This document shows, piece by piece, positions 1-9,100 of a DNA stretch of 32,592 nt. The DNA is from Planctomycetia bacterium (lineage in GTDB: Bacteria > Planctomycetota > Planctomycetia > Planctomycetales > Planctomycetaceae): NCBI GenBank assembly GCA_016200145.1, contig JACQFH010000385.1, positions 1 to 32,592 of the forward strand, in the 5' to 3' direction. A program made the position numbers and the translations under genes. The notes under the pieces are model-generated. The model made no database searches, was not told the origin of the DNA, and saw nothing but the letters and a program-made list of their open reading frames with translations. Positions within the stretch are counted from its first letter, which is position 1, and each line of letters opens with the position of its first letter.

Positions 1-910
1 GGAAGACCACCAGCAGAACAAAACCAAAACCCGCGATGACCCCGGCTGCCGTCAAGACATGCGGTACGATGGTCATCCGCAGCCGCGCCATCGCCGATTC
101 GACGACTCCCAGCAGCACGGCCACGCCCAGCACCGCAGCCGTGAAAATCAGCCAATTCGCCCAGGCGCTGCTGAAATTGAGCGGGACGGCCAGACGCACC
201 ACGAGCGCCGCGAAGACGAATTGCTTGATTGCGGCAGCCAGTTGCAGCAGGGCCAGCATCGGCCCGCTGTGATCGAGAATAATCACCTCGTGGATCATCG
301 TGAGTTCCAGGTGCGTATTGGGATCGTCGAACGGAATCCGGCAGTTTTCGGCAAGCATCAGCAGGAACCAACTGGCGATGACGAGCAGCACCAGCACCCC
401 CGCCCCCCCCGATTCCGCAGACAGAGAACCGCCGAACAGCTCGACCATCCGCAAGGATCCGGAGACTTTGGCCAGGATCAGCAGGCAGAAGAACATCGTC
501 GGCTCGGCCAAACACGCGAACGAGACCTCGCGAGCGGCCCCCATGCCTTCAAACGACGAGCCCGTGTCGAGGGCTGAGAGCACCAGGAAGAACCGACCCA
601 GGGCGAGCACATAGGCGAACAGCAGCAGATCGCCGGTGAATGAGATCGGCGTGACGGGCTGTCCCATGGGAATGAGCATCGCGGCGAACACGGTCGTCAC
701 CAGGCTGGCAACGGGCCCGAATCGAAACAGGCATGTTGTGGTTGTGCTCACGACCGAGCCTTTGTGCAGCAGTCGCCACAGGTCGTAGTACGCCTGGAAC
801 AGGGGCGGCCCCTGTCGCCCGCCAAAGAATGCCTTCGTCCGGTTGATCATCCCCTGCAACAGCGGTGGGAAGGCGATCACCATCAGCACATGTGGCACAA
901 AGTGGATCAT
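1..910 (-). CDS. HyfC/HycD-like (NuoH-family) membrane subunit, partial at the window edge
   Basis: This is the membrane subunit that anchors the peripheral arm in group 4 hydrogenases and related complexes, the NuoH counterpart of complex I. I translated the minus strand from ATG 910-908; the frame stays open to base 1, giving at least 303 residues against about 315 for the family, so only the C-terminus is missing. Visible motifs are GRQGPPLFQAYYDLWRLL near residue 25 and, about residue 185, AENCRIPFDDPNTHLELTM followed by IHE, which is the HycD/HyfC form of the NuoH quinone-chamber loop. Multiple hydrophobic segments surround them. It starts 16 bp after the stop of the HyfB-like gene, so they are very likely cotranscribed. 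An 8-C run at 403-410 stays in frame. The catalytic subunits would lie to the left of the window, so it cannot be said whether the complex is a true hydrogenase or a hydrogenase-related (Ehr-type) complex. Confidence 0.85.
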   Translation of the reverse strand, partial: MIHFVPHVLMVIAFPPLLQGMINRTKAFFGGRQGPPLFQAYYDLWRLLHKGSVVSTTTTCLFRFGPVASLVTTVFAAMLIPMGQPVTPISFTGDLLLFAYVLALGRFFLVLSALDTGSSFEGMGAAREVSFACLAEPTMFFCLLILAKVSGSLRMVELFGGSLSAESGGAGVLVLLVIASWFLLMLAENCRIPFDDPNTHLELTMIHEVIILDHSGPMLALLQLAAAIKQFVFAALVVRLAVPLNFSSAWANWLIFTAAVLGVAVLLGVVESAMARLRMTIVPHVLTAAGVIAGFGFVLLVVF

Positions 911-926
911 TTCCGGGCGCACCGTC

Positions 927-2915
927 CTAACCCCAGAACAACAGCAGGAACACCAGAATTCCGAAGACGTACACGAGATAAATCTGAACGCTCCCCTGCT
1001 GCATCACGCGGATCCAGAACAGAGTTCGCGCAAGGAAACGGAACGCCGGCAGCACGACCCGATCGAGCACGATTTCCGGCACGTGACTTTCGAATCGGGC
1101 GGCATTGGGAAAAAGTTCGGTAATCCGGGGCCAGTGGACATTCGGCCGCAGCGCCCATCCGAACAGCGTCACCAGGATTTGTGCGAACGAAGAGGCCGTG
1201 TACTGCATCCGCGGCGTCGGGGCGGAATATCCGCAGCCCCATGTTTCGGTCCAATCAAATGGCCGGGTGCGAATGCGCCAACGCAGCAATCCTGCGGCCA
1301 GCGCCAGCGACGCGAGCAACGCGATCGCCGACGTGCTGATTTGTGAGACCGGCGCCAGTTGCCCCAGCATCCCGGCGCCGATCGGCGAACCGCCGGTCCA
1401 GACGGAAACCGCGTGATCGAGAACGGGGACCACCAGCGGCGGCGCCAGCCCGATTGCCGCACAACAGACTGACAGGACTCCCATCGGCGCCAGCATCGTC
1501 CAGCGCGATTCGTGGCCGGGATGCGGCTGCGATGCTCGCGCTGTCCCCAGAAACACGACGGCGAAGACTTTCACAAAGCAGGCGACGGCCAGCGCTCCCA
1601 TCAGGGCCAGCGCCGGAACGGCAAACGCCGCCGATGGATATTCCGGCCCGGTGCCCAGTCCCAGCGTTTGGAACAGACCGAGATAGATGAAGAATTCGCT
1701 GACGAATCCGTTGAGCGGGGGAAGCCCGCAAATGGCCGCCGCTCCGATGAGAAAGAACCCAGCCGTCCACGGCATCGATTTGGCCAGTCCTCCCAGGTGG
1801 TCGATCTCCCGCGTCTTTTGCGAGTGAATCACCGACCCCGCACTCAGAAACAACAGCGACTTGAACAGAGAGTGATTCCAGACGTGCAATAAACACCCGC
1901 TGAGGCCGAGAACGATCCACGTTTCTTGTCCGACTGAACGTCCCAGCACGGCCAGCGCCAGGCCAATCACGATGATTCCGATGTTCTCGATGCTGTGATA
2001 CGCCAGCAGCCGCTTCAGGTCGTGCTGACCAATGGCAAAGGCCACTCCCAACACGGCCGAAACGATGCCCACTGCCAGGAGCAGGCCGCCCCACCAGACC
2101 GGCGGGTCGGGCAAGAGGGACGTGATCCGCACCAAGCCATAGATGCCCATCTTGATCAGCACTCCCGACATCATCGCCGACACGTGGCTCGGCGCCATCG
2201 CGTGGGCGCTCGGCAGCCAGAAGTGCAGCGGCATGAATCCCGCCTTCAGCCCAAATCCCGCCAGCGCCAGCAGAAATATGACGTTGGCAGCGGCGGGAGA
2301 GATCGACCCGGCGGCCAGCGGCGCCAGGTCGTAACTCCCGGTCAGACCGTACAGGACGGCGAACATGGCAAACAGGCTCAGCGTCGCGGCATGGCTGGCG
2401 GCCAGATATTGCCAGCCCGCTTCGCGCACCTCCGGATCTTCATCTTCGGTCGCGACGAGCATGAATGCGGAGACCGCCATCGCTTCCCAGCCCAACAGAA
2501 ACGTTACCGAATTCCGCGCCAGCACCAGAACGGCCAGCGCGGCTGTCAGGAACCCATAAAACAACCGCAGCTTGCGACCGTTGTCGGGGTGCCCCGTCTG
2601 CTTCCAATAGTCCAGCCCGTAGACCGAGCCCAGAAGCGATATCAGAAAAATCGGGACGAGAAAGACCGCCGAAAGCGGATCGGCGGCCAGAACAATCTCA
2701 GCTTGCGGGATGGGCGACGGAAACCGCGCGATCTCTGCCGGCGGCGCAGTCAGGGCGAGTGCGGCGCCCCACAACCCGCAGATGCCGCCCGCCACTGCCA
2801 AAACCGTCGTCAGCAATTGTCCGGAACACGACTGCCGTCCAAACAGCAATCCCGGAACGGCGCTGAACCCCGTGAGCAGAATGCCGCTGAGCAATAGCCA
2901 CTCGTTGCCGATCAT
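927..2915 (-). CDS. HyfB-like antiporter subunit (hydrogenase-4 component B / NuoL-M family)
   Basis: This 662-residue polytopic membrane protein belongs to the proton-conducting antiporter family (Proton_antipo_M) and resembles hydrogenase-4 component B. The conserved glutamate lies in LLGWEAMAVSAFMLVATE (about residues 140-157). The broken-helix lysine follows in GLKAGFMPLHFWLPSAHAM, and further conserved residues are seen in LIKMGIYGL, HDLKRLLAYHSIENIGI and NGFVSEFFIY. The long C-terminal part ends in two more hydrophobic segments, as in HyfB. In the family these residues form the ion-translocation half-channels; the coupling ion cannot be read from sequence. The ATG at 2915 overlaps the stop of a possible 59-residue ORF upstream. 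The HyfC-like gene follows 16 bp after the stop, and the SulP gene lies upstream on the same strand. The N-terminus starts directly with a hydrophobic helix, which supports this start. Confidence 0.88.
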   Translation of the reverse strand: MIGNEWLLLSGILLTGFSAVPGLLFGRQSCSGQLLTTVLAVAGGICGLWGAALALTAPPAEIARFPSPIPQAEIVLAADPLSAVFLVPIFLISLLGSVYGLDYWKQTGHPDNGRKLRLFYGFLTAALAVLVLARNSVTFLLGWEAMAVSAFMLVATEDEDPEVREAGWQYLAASHAATLSLFAMFAVLYGLTGSYDLAPLAAGSISPAAANVIFLLALAGFGLKAGFMPLHFWLPSAHAMAPSHVSAMMSGVLIKMGIYGLVRITSLLPDPPVWWGGLLLAVGIVSAVLGVAFAIGQHDLKRLLAYHSIENIGIIVIGLALAVLGRSVGQETWIVLGLSGCLLHVWNHSLFKSLLFLSAGSVIHSQKTREIDHLGGLAKSMPWTAGFFLIGAAAICGLPPLNGFVSEFFIYLGLFQTLGLGTGPEYPSAAFAVPALALMGALAVACFVKVFAVVFLGTARASQPHPGHESRWTMLAPMGVLSVCCAAIGLAPPLVVPVLDHAVSVWTGGSPIGAGMLGQLAPVSQISTSAIALLASLALAAGLLRWRIRTRPFDWTETWGCGYSAPTPRMQYTASSFAQILVTLFGWALRPNVHWPRITELFPNAARFESHVPEIVLDRVVLPAFRFLARTLFWIRVMQQGSVQIYLVYVFGILVFLLLFWG

Positions 2916-3091
2916 GAGGCGCGCGCCGAGCCACTGAACAGACGGAAGTCACAGTCTCCACAGATGATGACGGCGCGATTGGCGAGAATCAACGTCAACG
3001 GGGATTCTGGCACGGCCCGCTTCAATTTGAGACGCACCGGCGCGTGCTTGGTCTGCACGCGGGGATCGAACAGGCCAAGCGCCGTTTCCAA
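2912..3091 (-). CDS. Possible small protein (about 59 aa) coupled to the HyfB-like gene
   Basis: The frame runs from TTG 3091-3089 to TGA 2914-2912, and the stop overlaps the ATG of the HyfB-like gene in an ATGA junction typical of translational coupling. The inferred peptide has a basic N-terminal half (KHAPVRLKLKRAV), a hydrophobic stretch (SPLTLILANRAVIICGDCDF) and a CGDC cysteine pair. About three quarters of its codons end in G or C, as in neighbouring genes. It sits in the 285-bp gap between the SulP and HyfB-like genes, where no longer gene fits. I do not recognise the peptide, the start is a weak TTG without a clear Shine-Dalgarno sequence, and it may be chance. Confidence 0.25.
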   Translation of the reverse strand: METALGLFDPRVQTKHAPVRLKLKRAVPESPLTLILANRAVIICGDCDFRLFSGSARAS

Positions 3092-3200
3092 GTCGCTCGT
3101 TCAATTGGGTCAGCCGGCCCGAAGCTTGTCTTTCAAGATCCGCACCCAGTGACTCACAACAGTCCTGATCCAGGCCGTTCGCAGTGCTGCATCAGTCGCA

Positions 3201-4859
3201 TCACGCGCTTGATTTCTTGGCCTTCTTACGAGACGCGAATTCATGACCGGACGAACTCGTGTGGTCATCCAGACCCGTGATGACCAGCGTGCGATTTCGC
3301 TCGGCAAACTCACGCTGCAGAATGTGCAGGCGTTCCATGACCGTGTGGTCAACGAGGCGGGTTTCGGACAAGTCGAGCTGAACCGTGGCCGTGTCGCTGG
3401 CATCTTCGATCTGCCGCCTCAGTCGAATCCAATTGCTGAACACGGCCGCGTCGTGGACCGACACGACAGTGTTGTCGCGGTCGTCGCGGTTGACCGTGAT
3501 CGGTGCCCGCAGCAGTGATCGCAGCGGCGCCCCGTTAAAGATATGCAGCAAGATCTTGACGGCGACCCCGATGGCAATCCCTTTCAGCAGGTCGGTCGCG
3601 AGAACTCCCAACAAAGTCACCAAAAAAATCGCCAATTGCTCTTTGCCGGTGTGATACACATGAATGAATTCTTGCGGAGACGCGAGGCGGAATCCGGTAT
3701 AGACCAGCATTGCGGCCAGGGCCGCCAGTGGAATCTCGTGAACCAGTCCAGGCACGAACGCCACAAACAGGAACAGAAACAGGCCGTGATACAAATTAGC
3801 GAGACGGGTTCGGGCGCCGTTGTCGATGTTGGCTTTGCTGCGCACGATCTCGGAGATCATCGGTAGCCCGCCGATCAGCGCGCTTCCCACGTTCGCCAAT
3901 CCCACGGCCAGAAGATCCCTGTCGAAGCTCGTCTTGCGTCGCCAGGGGTCGACCAGGTCGATGGCCTTGGCGCTCAGCAGCGATTCGAGGCTGCCAATCA
4001 GCGCAAACATCATCACCCATTTCCAGCCCGCTGCCGTTTGCAACCCGGAAAAGTCGGGAAGTGTGATTGCCGCGAAGATGTTCTTCGGCACGTCAACCAG
4101 GTAGTTGGGCCCCAACCCGAAGATATGCCCTCCGAACGAGTAGGTGTGCTCGTCCTCGAGATCGAACCACAACCCCAGCGGCACCGCAACCAGGATCACC
4201 CACATCGGAGCGGGAATGGCGCGGACCCAGCGTGACTTGAACATCGGCAGTCCGAACAGCAGCAACAGGCTCAACAGGCCAATCACGACGATTTCGGGGT
4301 TGCAGTTCATTATCGAATGGGGAATGTCGCGCAGCAGGAGCAGGGGTTCGCCGTGTTTCGACGGGGTGCCGACGACGGTATGAATCTGCTTGGAGATGAT
4401 GATGACGCCGATGGCGGCGAGCATTCCGTGCACGACCGACGTCGGGAAGAACTCGCTGAGCACGCCCGACCGCAACAGCGAAAAAACGATCTGCAGAACA
4501 CCGGCGGCGACTCCCACCCCCAGCGCCAGGCGATAAGCCTGGAAATCCGCGGCAGGATCCTCGCCCCCGGTAAAGCCGAATTCAGTGACGGCCCCCAGGG
4601 CGATGACGATCAGCCCCGCCGCCGGCCCCTTGATCGTCAGCTCCGAATTGCTGACCAGGCTGCAGACAACGCTCCCCACGATGGCCGTAAACACGCCGGC
4701 GATCGCCGGATATCCGCTCGCCAGAGAAATGCCCAGGCAGAGAGGCAGGGCGATCAGAAACACGAGAAAGCCGGAGTTCAGATCGGCCCGCCAGTTTTCC
4801 CGGAAACCGGCAATCCCAGTTTTGGGAACGTCAGCGCGGGTAGGCTTGTGATCGGTCAT
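3201..4859 (-). CDS. SulP-family anion (sulfate/bicarbonate) transporter with STAS domain
   Basis: A 552-residue inner-membrane transporter of the SulP/SLC26 family. Residues about 28-440 hold the membrane domain, with the first-half signature around residues 50-83 (SGYPAIAGVF, then NSELTIKGPAAGLIV). The conserved GSLESLLSAKAIDL is at 289-302 and GLPMISEIVRSKANIDNGAR at 331-350. A cytoplasmic STAS domain occupies about 455-532 (VQLDLSETRLVDHTVMERL), and the tail is Lys/Ser rich. Family members move sulfate, bicarbonate or other anions, often with Na+ or H+. Bicarbonate is inferred here only from the neighbouring dab genes. It lies on the same strand as the HyfB/HyfC-like genes 285 bp downstream. 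No good Shine-Dalgarno sequence precedes the ATG, which is common in planctomycetes. Confidence 0.9.
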   Translation of the reverse strand: MTDHKPTRADVPKTGIAGFRENWRADLNSGFLVFLIALPLCLGISLASGYPAIAGVFTAIVGSVVCSLVSNSELTIKGPAAGLIVIALGAVTEFGFTGGEDPAADFQAYRLALGVGVAAGVLQIVFSLLRSGVLSEFFPTSVVHGMLAAIGVIIISKQIHTVVGTPSKHGEPLLLLRDIPHSIMNCNPEIVVIGLLSLLLLFGLPMFKSRWVRAIPAPMWVILVAVPLGLWFDLEDEHTYSFGGHIFGLGPNYLVDVPKNIFAAITLPDFSGLQTAAGWKWVMMFALIGSLESLLSAKAIDLVDPWRRKTSFDRDLLAVGLANVGSALIGGLPMISEIVRSKANIDNGARTRLANLYHGLFLFLFVAFVPGLVHEIPLAALAAMLVYTGFRLASPQEFIHVYHTGKEQLAIFLVTLLGVLATDLLKGIAIGVAVKILLHIFNGAPLRSLLRAPITVNRDDRDNTVVSVHDAAVFSNWIRLRRQIEDASDTATVQLDLSETRLVDHTVMERLHILQREFAERNRTLVITGLDDHTSSSGHEFASRKKAKKSSA

Positions 4860-4961
4860 GGTGCAGCGCGAGCGCAGGAAAACCTAAGCCACCGCAGCGC
4901 ATTCCAGCACACGATCGACTGCGACGCCGGGGTTGGTCAGCGACCCATCGTACACAGATTG

Positions 4962-5003
4962 CATTAAGAAGAGAGCACCGTTTTTAGTTACATTTTCTTA
5001 ATG
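4962..5003. promoter_or_regulatory. Inverted repeat in the SulP 5' region, candidate operator
   Basis: CATTAAGAA (4962-4970) and TTCTTAATG (4995-5003) form perfect 9-bp arms around a 24-base, T-rich spacer. The element is notably AT-rich for this genome and lies 103-144 bases upstream of the SulP start. It could be a regulator site or a weak hairpin. No regulator gene is present in the window. Confidence 0.3.
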
Positions 5004-5029
5004 TGTGACGTGCGGCGTCCCACAATAGA

Positions 5030-5065
5030 ACAGGGGCGGGAACGCTGTCGCGAACCCGCCCCTGT
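5030..5065 (-). terminator. Hairpin terminator candidate downstream of the pilin-like gene
   Basis: ACAGGGGCGGG (5030-5040) pairs perfectly with CCCGCCCCTGT (5055-5065) across a 14-base loop. It lies 78 bases past the stop of the minus-strand pilin-like gene. On that strand the stem is followed by TCTATTGT, only moderately T-rich, so termination is likely but not certain. Confidence 0.55.
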
Positions 5066-5142
5066 CTTCCCAGGCCGTCGTACGATTGTTGTCGTCTGTT
5101 GATTGTTGAGGGTGCGCTCTCTGCCTGGAAAGTCACGCGAGA

Positions 5143-5475
5143 CTAGAGTCCTTTATCCGATTCGCGAAGAGGAGCGTCGCAACCGAGAGTGCACTCATTC
5201 TGGTCACACTGGTCGACGTGATCGGTGAAGTACGACCCAAAGGTAATGGCCTTGACGCTGCCGTCAAACTTCCTGCTCGTGAAGCCGGTGAACGAAAAGC
5301 TCTGGTTGAGCGAACCGATCGCCTCGCCGACGTCGTTGAGCTCGTTGACGACCGAAGACTGAATTTCGACCAGTCCCGTGATCAACCCGATCACACAGAT
5401 CGTGGCGACCAGCACCAGTTCCGAAGAGATAATAAATCCGGTTTCGTCATTCAGGAATTTCCGCAACATGATCAT
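5143..5475 (-). CDS. Short Flp/type IV pilin-like protein of planctomycete type
   Basis: A 110-residue protein, or 108 if translation starts at the second ATG (5469). It begins with a short basic leader (MLRKFLNDE), then TGFIISSELVLVATICVIGLITG, one hydrophobic helix with a glutamate near its start. That is the layout of class III (Flp-type) prepilins. The middle part (VVNELNDVGEAIGSLNQSF followed by FTGF) matches what I recall of a family of small planctomycete proteins. The tail is acidic and holds four cysteines (DQCDQNECTLGCD). AAAGG lies 4 bases before the first ATG and 10 before the second. No secretion ATPase, prepilin peptidase or other pilus gene is nearby, so it is an orphan here. 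Its role, whether surface fibre, pseudopilin or other, is open. A hairpin follows the gene. Confidence 0.7.
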   Translation of the reverse strand: MIMLRKFLNDETGFIISSELVLVATICVIGLITGLVEIQSSVVNELNDVGEAIGSLNQSFSFTGFTSRKFDGSVKAITFGSYFTDHVDQCDQNECTLGCDAPLRESDKGL

Positions 5476-6160
5476 TTCGCCTTTCGAGAGAGTGAGAGAG
5501 ATAGAGAGGTTTGTCGAAATCCAACCGCAACACGGCGGGCCTTCGCGGCTTCACACGAGTTACAACTCCACTGATTGTCACAGCCGGAGTTTGTTGAACG
5601 ACCCGAAGAGAAAGCACGAACCGTGCCACTGGGACGATCCGTGCAACCGGCAGAACCAGCGCGGTCCGCGCCGTCGTTGGTACCCGACTCTAACGCATGG
5701 ACGTTACAGGCGTTGCGCGGGGATCGGTCGCGGCGACCGGCGTGCACGGAAAATTCGCGCAGGCCGTGCAGCTCGCGCCGTCCCGTTAATCCGGCGATAC
5801 GGCCTGAGTGAACGCGCGCAATGATTTCTGCGCAACGGCCTGGCGCGTGCCAGGTCGACTGTGTCGCGCTGCGGGCAGGCAGTCCCGCATATTCCGTACC
5901 GTTGGTACGGCCGCTATTCCCGATAGAATCGTCGCAGCCGTCCTATCCGGGCCGGCGAAGGGGAGTTGCACTGATTCTGCGCATCGTAGCGCATTTGCGG
6001 GAAGCGCCGATTGGGGCGGAAATCTCGACGATGACGTTCGTATCGATTGGCGCGGCTTGACACGCGACCTTCGGCAGTCTGGACAACGGCATATTACAAA
6101 AAAGTAAGGTTTGCCGATCTTCCTTTACGCAGGGGGCCGGTATCTCATATACGAATCGTG
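5476..6160. other. 685-bp divergent intergenic region before dabA
   Basis: No convincing gene is present; the open frames here lack family-like sequence. The region must hold the promoters of both the pilin-like gene and dabA. A perfect hairpin or dyad, CCGTACC-GTT-GGTACGG, is at 5894-5910. A TTGACA hexamer is at 6057-6062, but no -10 element lies at the right distance. A purine-rich GAGAGAGTGAGAGAGATAGA tract runs from about 5486 on the plus strand. An in-frame TTG at 6047 could extend DabA by 38 residues but the sequence gained does not look like the family. Confidence 0.4.
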
Positions 6161-9100
6161 ATGATCGAGTCATTTATGGTCGACGTCCGGCAGGAGGCGC
6201 AGCGACACGACGTCGATAAAGGCTGTCGCGACGCGCTGCACGACTTGGAAGAGGCAATCGAGCATGCCTCGCATCTGCTGCCGGCCCAGGGGCCGATTAC
6301 GGTCTTCATCCACCACAACACCCTGCACGCGTTCGAGCACCTGCCGTTCGAAGAGGCAGTCAAAGAAGCGGCGCATGTTTTTGGCTGTCACCCTTACCTG
6401 CAGGAAGACCAGTACCGCGACGCGCTCCGCCGCGGACGCATCCGGTTTTCGCACCTGAAGCAGGTCCTCGAGCGGGACCTGGCGGAACGCGCGGGCGAGC
6501 TGATTCCGTGTTTCGGTACGCGGCTCGATCTGCAACTGGCGATGCTGCACGACCCCGTACGGACCGGCCCGTCGGCTGAACTCGTGTGGCATGTCGCCGA
6601 GGCCGACGCCCTGCGCCGCGTCCGTCCGGAAGTCTCTGCCGCCGTACGCGCCGCGCTGATTTCCGAGACCCGCCGCTGGGTCATGCGCGACCTGCGGCGA
6701 GGAACCGAGCCAGAAAGCTCGAATTCGACTTTACACCGTTCCGCCGATGTGTCCCAGGGCCTCTCGGATCTGCTCGACCGGTTCGAATCGGCTATAGAAA
6801 ACTGGAGCGACGACGACTGGGAAGGTTTTACGCTCCAGGCGCTGTGGCGGGTTTGTTGCGATGGCGTTCGCAGCCTGCCGGCCTTTGGAAGCGGCCCGGC
6901 GCTTCCGGTCCGGCACCGCGACCTGTTGCTGGAGGCCACCGGCGCCGATCCGGATCTGCTCGTTAACGATCTTTTGATCCGTTTCGTAGGTGCATTTCTC
7001 GATCAGGGGCTGGCCTCCCGGGAAATGCCGCTTCATGACGAAGGATTTTTTCGCGCATTCTGCACGCTGTACAGCCAGCCGCTGGGACCTCCCGTCCGTT
7101 GGCTGCGCGGCCTGTCGCGCGAGCTCAGACGCCTGCTCGACCTTCAGCTTTCGCCGCTGGAATCGATCTATGAAAGCATTCAGGCCCTGGGCGTGCCCCG
7201 CGACGACTGGCAAAAGCTCGTTTCGTCCACGTTACTTTCGCTTCGCGGCTGGGGAGGCATGGTGCGCCAGATCGAGCTGCGCGGGGATCGGTCGGTGCGG
7301 CCGGTTCCTACAGGCAGCCTTGTCGAGTTCCTGGCGATTCGCCTGCTTCTCGACCGGTTCGCAGCAGAGCATATTGCCCGCTCGGAATTGGAATTCACCG
7401 AAACTCTCGCGGAATTGCGCGGACGGCTGCTCACGCAGCTCGCTCGACCATGGCAGCCGTCCGCCGAACAGCGGGCATTCCTCGTTTTCCAGCTGGCGCA
7501 GGTCGCCGGCCTGTCGCCCGACGTGCTGTACCGGCTGTCCGATCAGGAATGGGCGACGATCGTCCGCGAGATCGAGGCATTCACGGGCCTCGAGCGGCGG
7601 CGGATCTTTCATCTGGCATACGAGCGGCGGTTTACCGAACAGGCGCTCGATGCCATCGCGATCCATTCGCAGCAGCATTGGGGCCGGCCCGCCAACGCGG
7701 ACTTTCAGGTCTCGTGCTGCCTGGACGAACGCGAAGAATCGTTCCGGCGGCACCTGGAGGAGATCGCTCCGCGGGTTGAAACGTTTGGAGTTGCCGGGTT
7801 TTATAGCGTCGCGATCTATTATCGCGGAGCGGCAGACGCCCATTTCACGCCGCTTTGCCCCATTGTGCTGAAGCCCGGGCACTGGGTGACGGAGGAGGTC
7901 GGCGAAAGCCACGCCGAGGTGCACCACCGGCGCGCCAGAACACGCCGCGCGCTCGGCTCGGCTTCGCACGTGTTGCACCGCGGGAGCCGCACGATCGCTT
8001 CGGGAACGCTCCTGTCGGGGCTCGTCGGCGTGCTGGCCACGTTTCCGCTGGTCGCGCGAATTCTGTTTCCGCGCGTCGCCGCGCGAATTCGCCGGCGCCT
8101 GGCTCACATTGTGCAACCACCCTCCAACACGCGGCTGCAGATCGAACGGCGGGAAGCGAGCTGCGGCCCGGAGAACGGCCATGTCGGATATTCCGTCGAC
8201 GAAATGACGGGCGCGGCCGAGCGCCTGCTGCGTGACATGGGTTTCACGTCGGGCTTTTCGCGCCTGGTCGTTCTGCTGGGGCACGGTTCCGAGAGCCTCA
8301 ATAATCCGTACAACTCGGCGTACAACTGCGGCGCGTGCGGGGGCTCGGCCGGAGGGCCCAACGCGCGGGCCATGGCGCAGATCCTGAACGATCCGCGCGT
8401 CCGCGACTTGCTGGCGCAGCGCGGAATTGTGCTGTCCTCGGACACCGTGTTTGTCGGAGGGCTGCACAATACCTGCAATGATTCCGTCGTCTACTTCGAC
8501 CGCGGTCAGATTCCGCAGACGCATCAGCAGGAATTTCACGACGCCCGCCAGGCGATCGAGGCCGCCTGCGAACGAAATGCGCACGAGCGCTGCCGGCGGT
8601 TCATGTCGGCGCCGCTGACTCTGTCATTCGGTGAGGCGCGGCGGCATGTCGAAGAACGCGCAGAGGACCTGGCCCAGACCCGCCCCGAATTGGGCCATGC
8701 GACGAACGCCATCACGATCGTCGGCCGGCGTGAATGGACGCGGGGGCTGTTCCTCGACCGCAGGGCCTTTCTGACCTCTTACGATCCCACTCAGGACGAC
8801 GCCGAGAGCTCGATCCTGACCCGGATTCTGCAAGCCGTGTTTCCCGTGTGTGCCGGCATCAACCTGGAGTATTATTTTTCGCGCGTGGACAATTACGGCT
8901 ATGGATCGGGAACAAAGCTGCCGCACAACCTCGCGTCGCTGCTGGGCGTCATGGACGGCGCAGCCAGCGATCTGCGAACGGGGCTGCCGTGGCAGATGGT
9001 GGAGATTCACGAGCCGGTTCGCGCTGTGTTCGTCATCGAGACGACCTCCGCCGCCATGAACGGCATCATGGATCGCAACGAGGGCATCGCCCGGCTGTGC

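Noticed and set aside
403-410. C8 run inside the HyfC-like gene as a possible frameshift or phase-variation tract
   Set aside because: The translated frame continues in family-like sequence on both sides of the run, so no frameshift is present; nothing else points to phase variation.
1255-2897. Long frames on both strands overlapping the HyfB-like gene
   Set aside because: They are out of frame or antisense to a clearly recognisable antiporter subunit and show no family-like sequence.
6057-6062. Perfect TTGACA hexamer before dabA as a promoter
   Set aside because: The nearest -10-like sequence (TATTAC at 6092) is 29 bases away, too far for a standard promoter.
6047-6160. TTG-started extension of DabA by 38 residues
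   Set aside because: The added residues are not family-like and the TTG has no supporting ribosome-binding site; ATG 6161 fits better.
7232-8584. 450-codon open frame on the minus strand
   Set aside because: It lies wholly antisense to dabA, whose plus-strand frame shows family motifs throughout; the antisense peptide is Arg/Gln/Asp-rich low-complexity text typical of GC-rich shadow frames.
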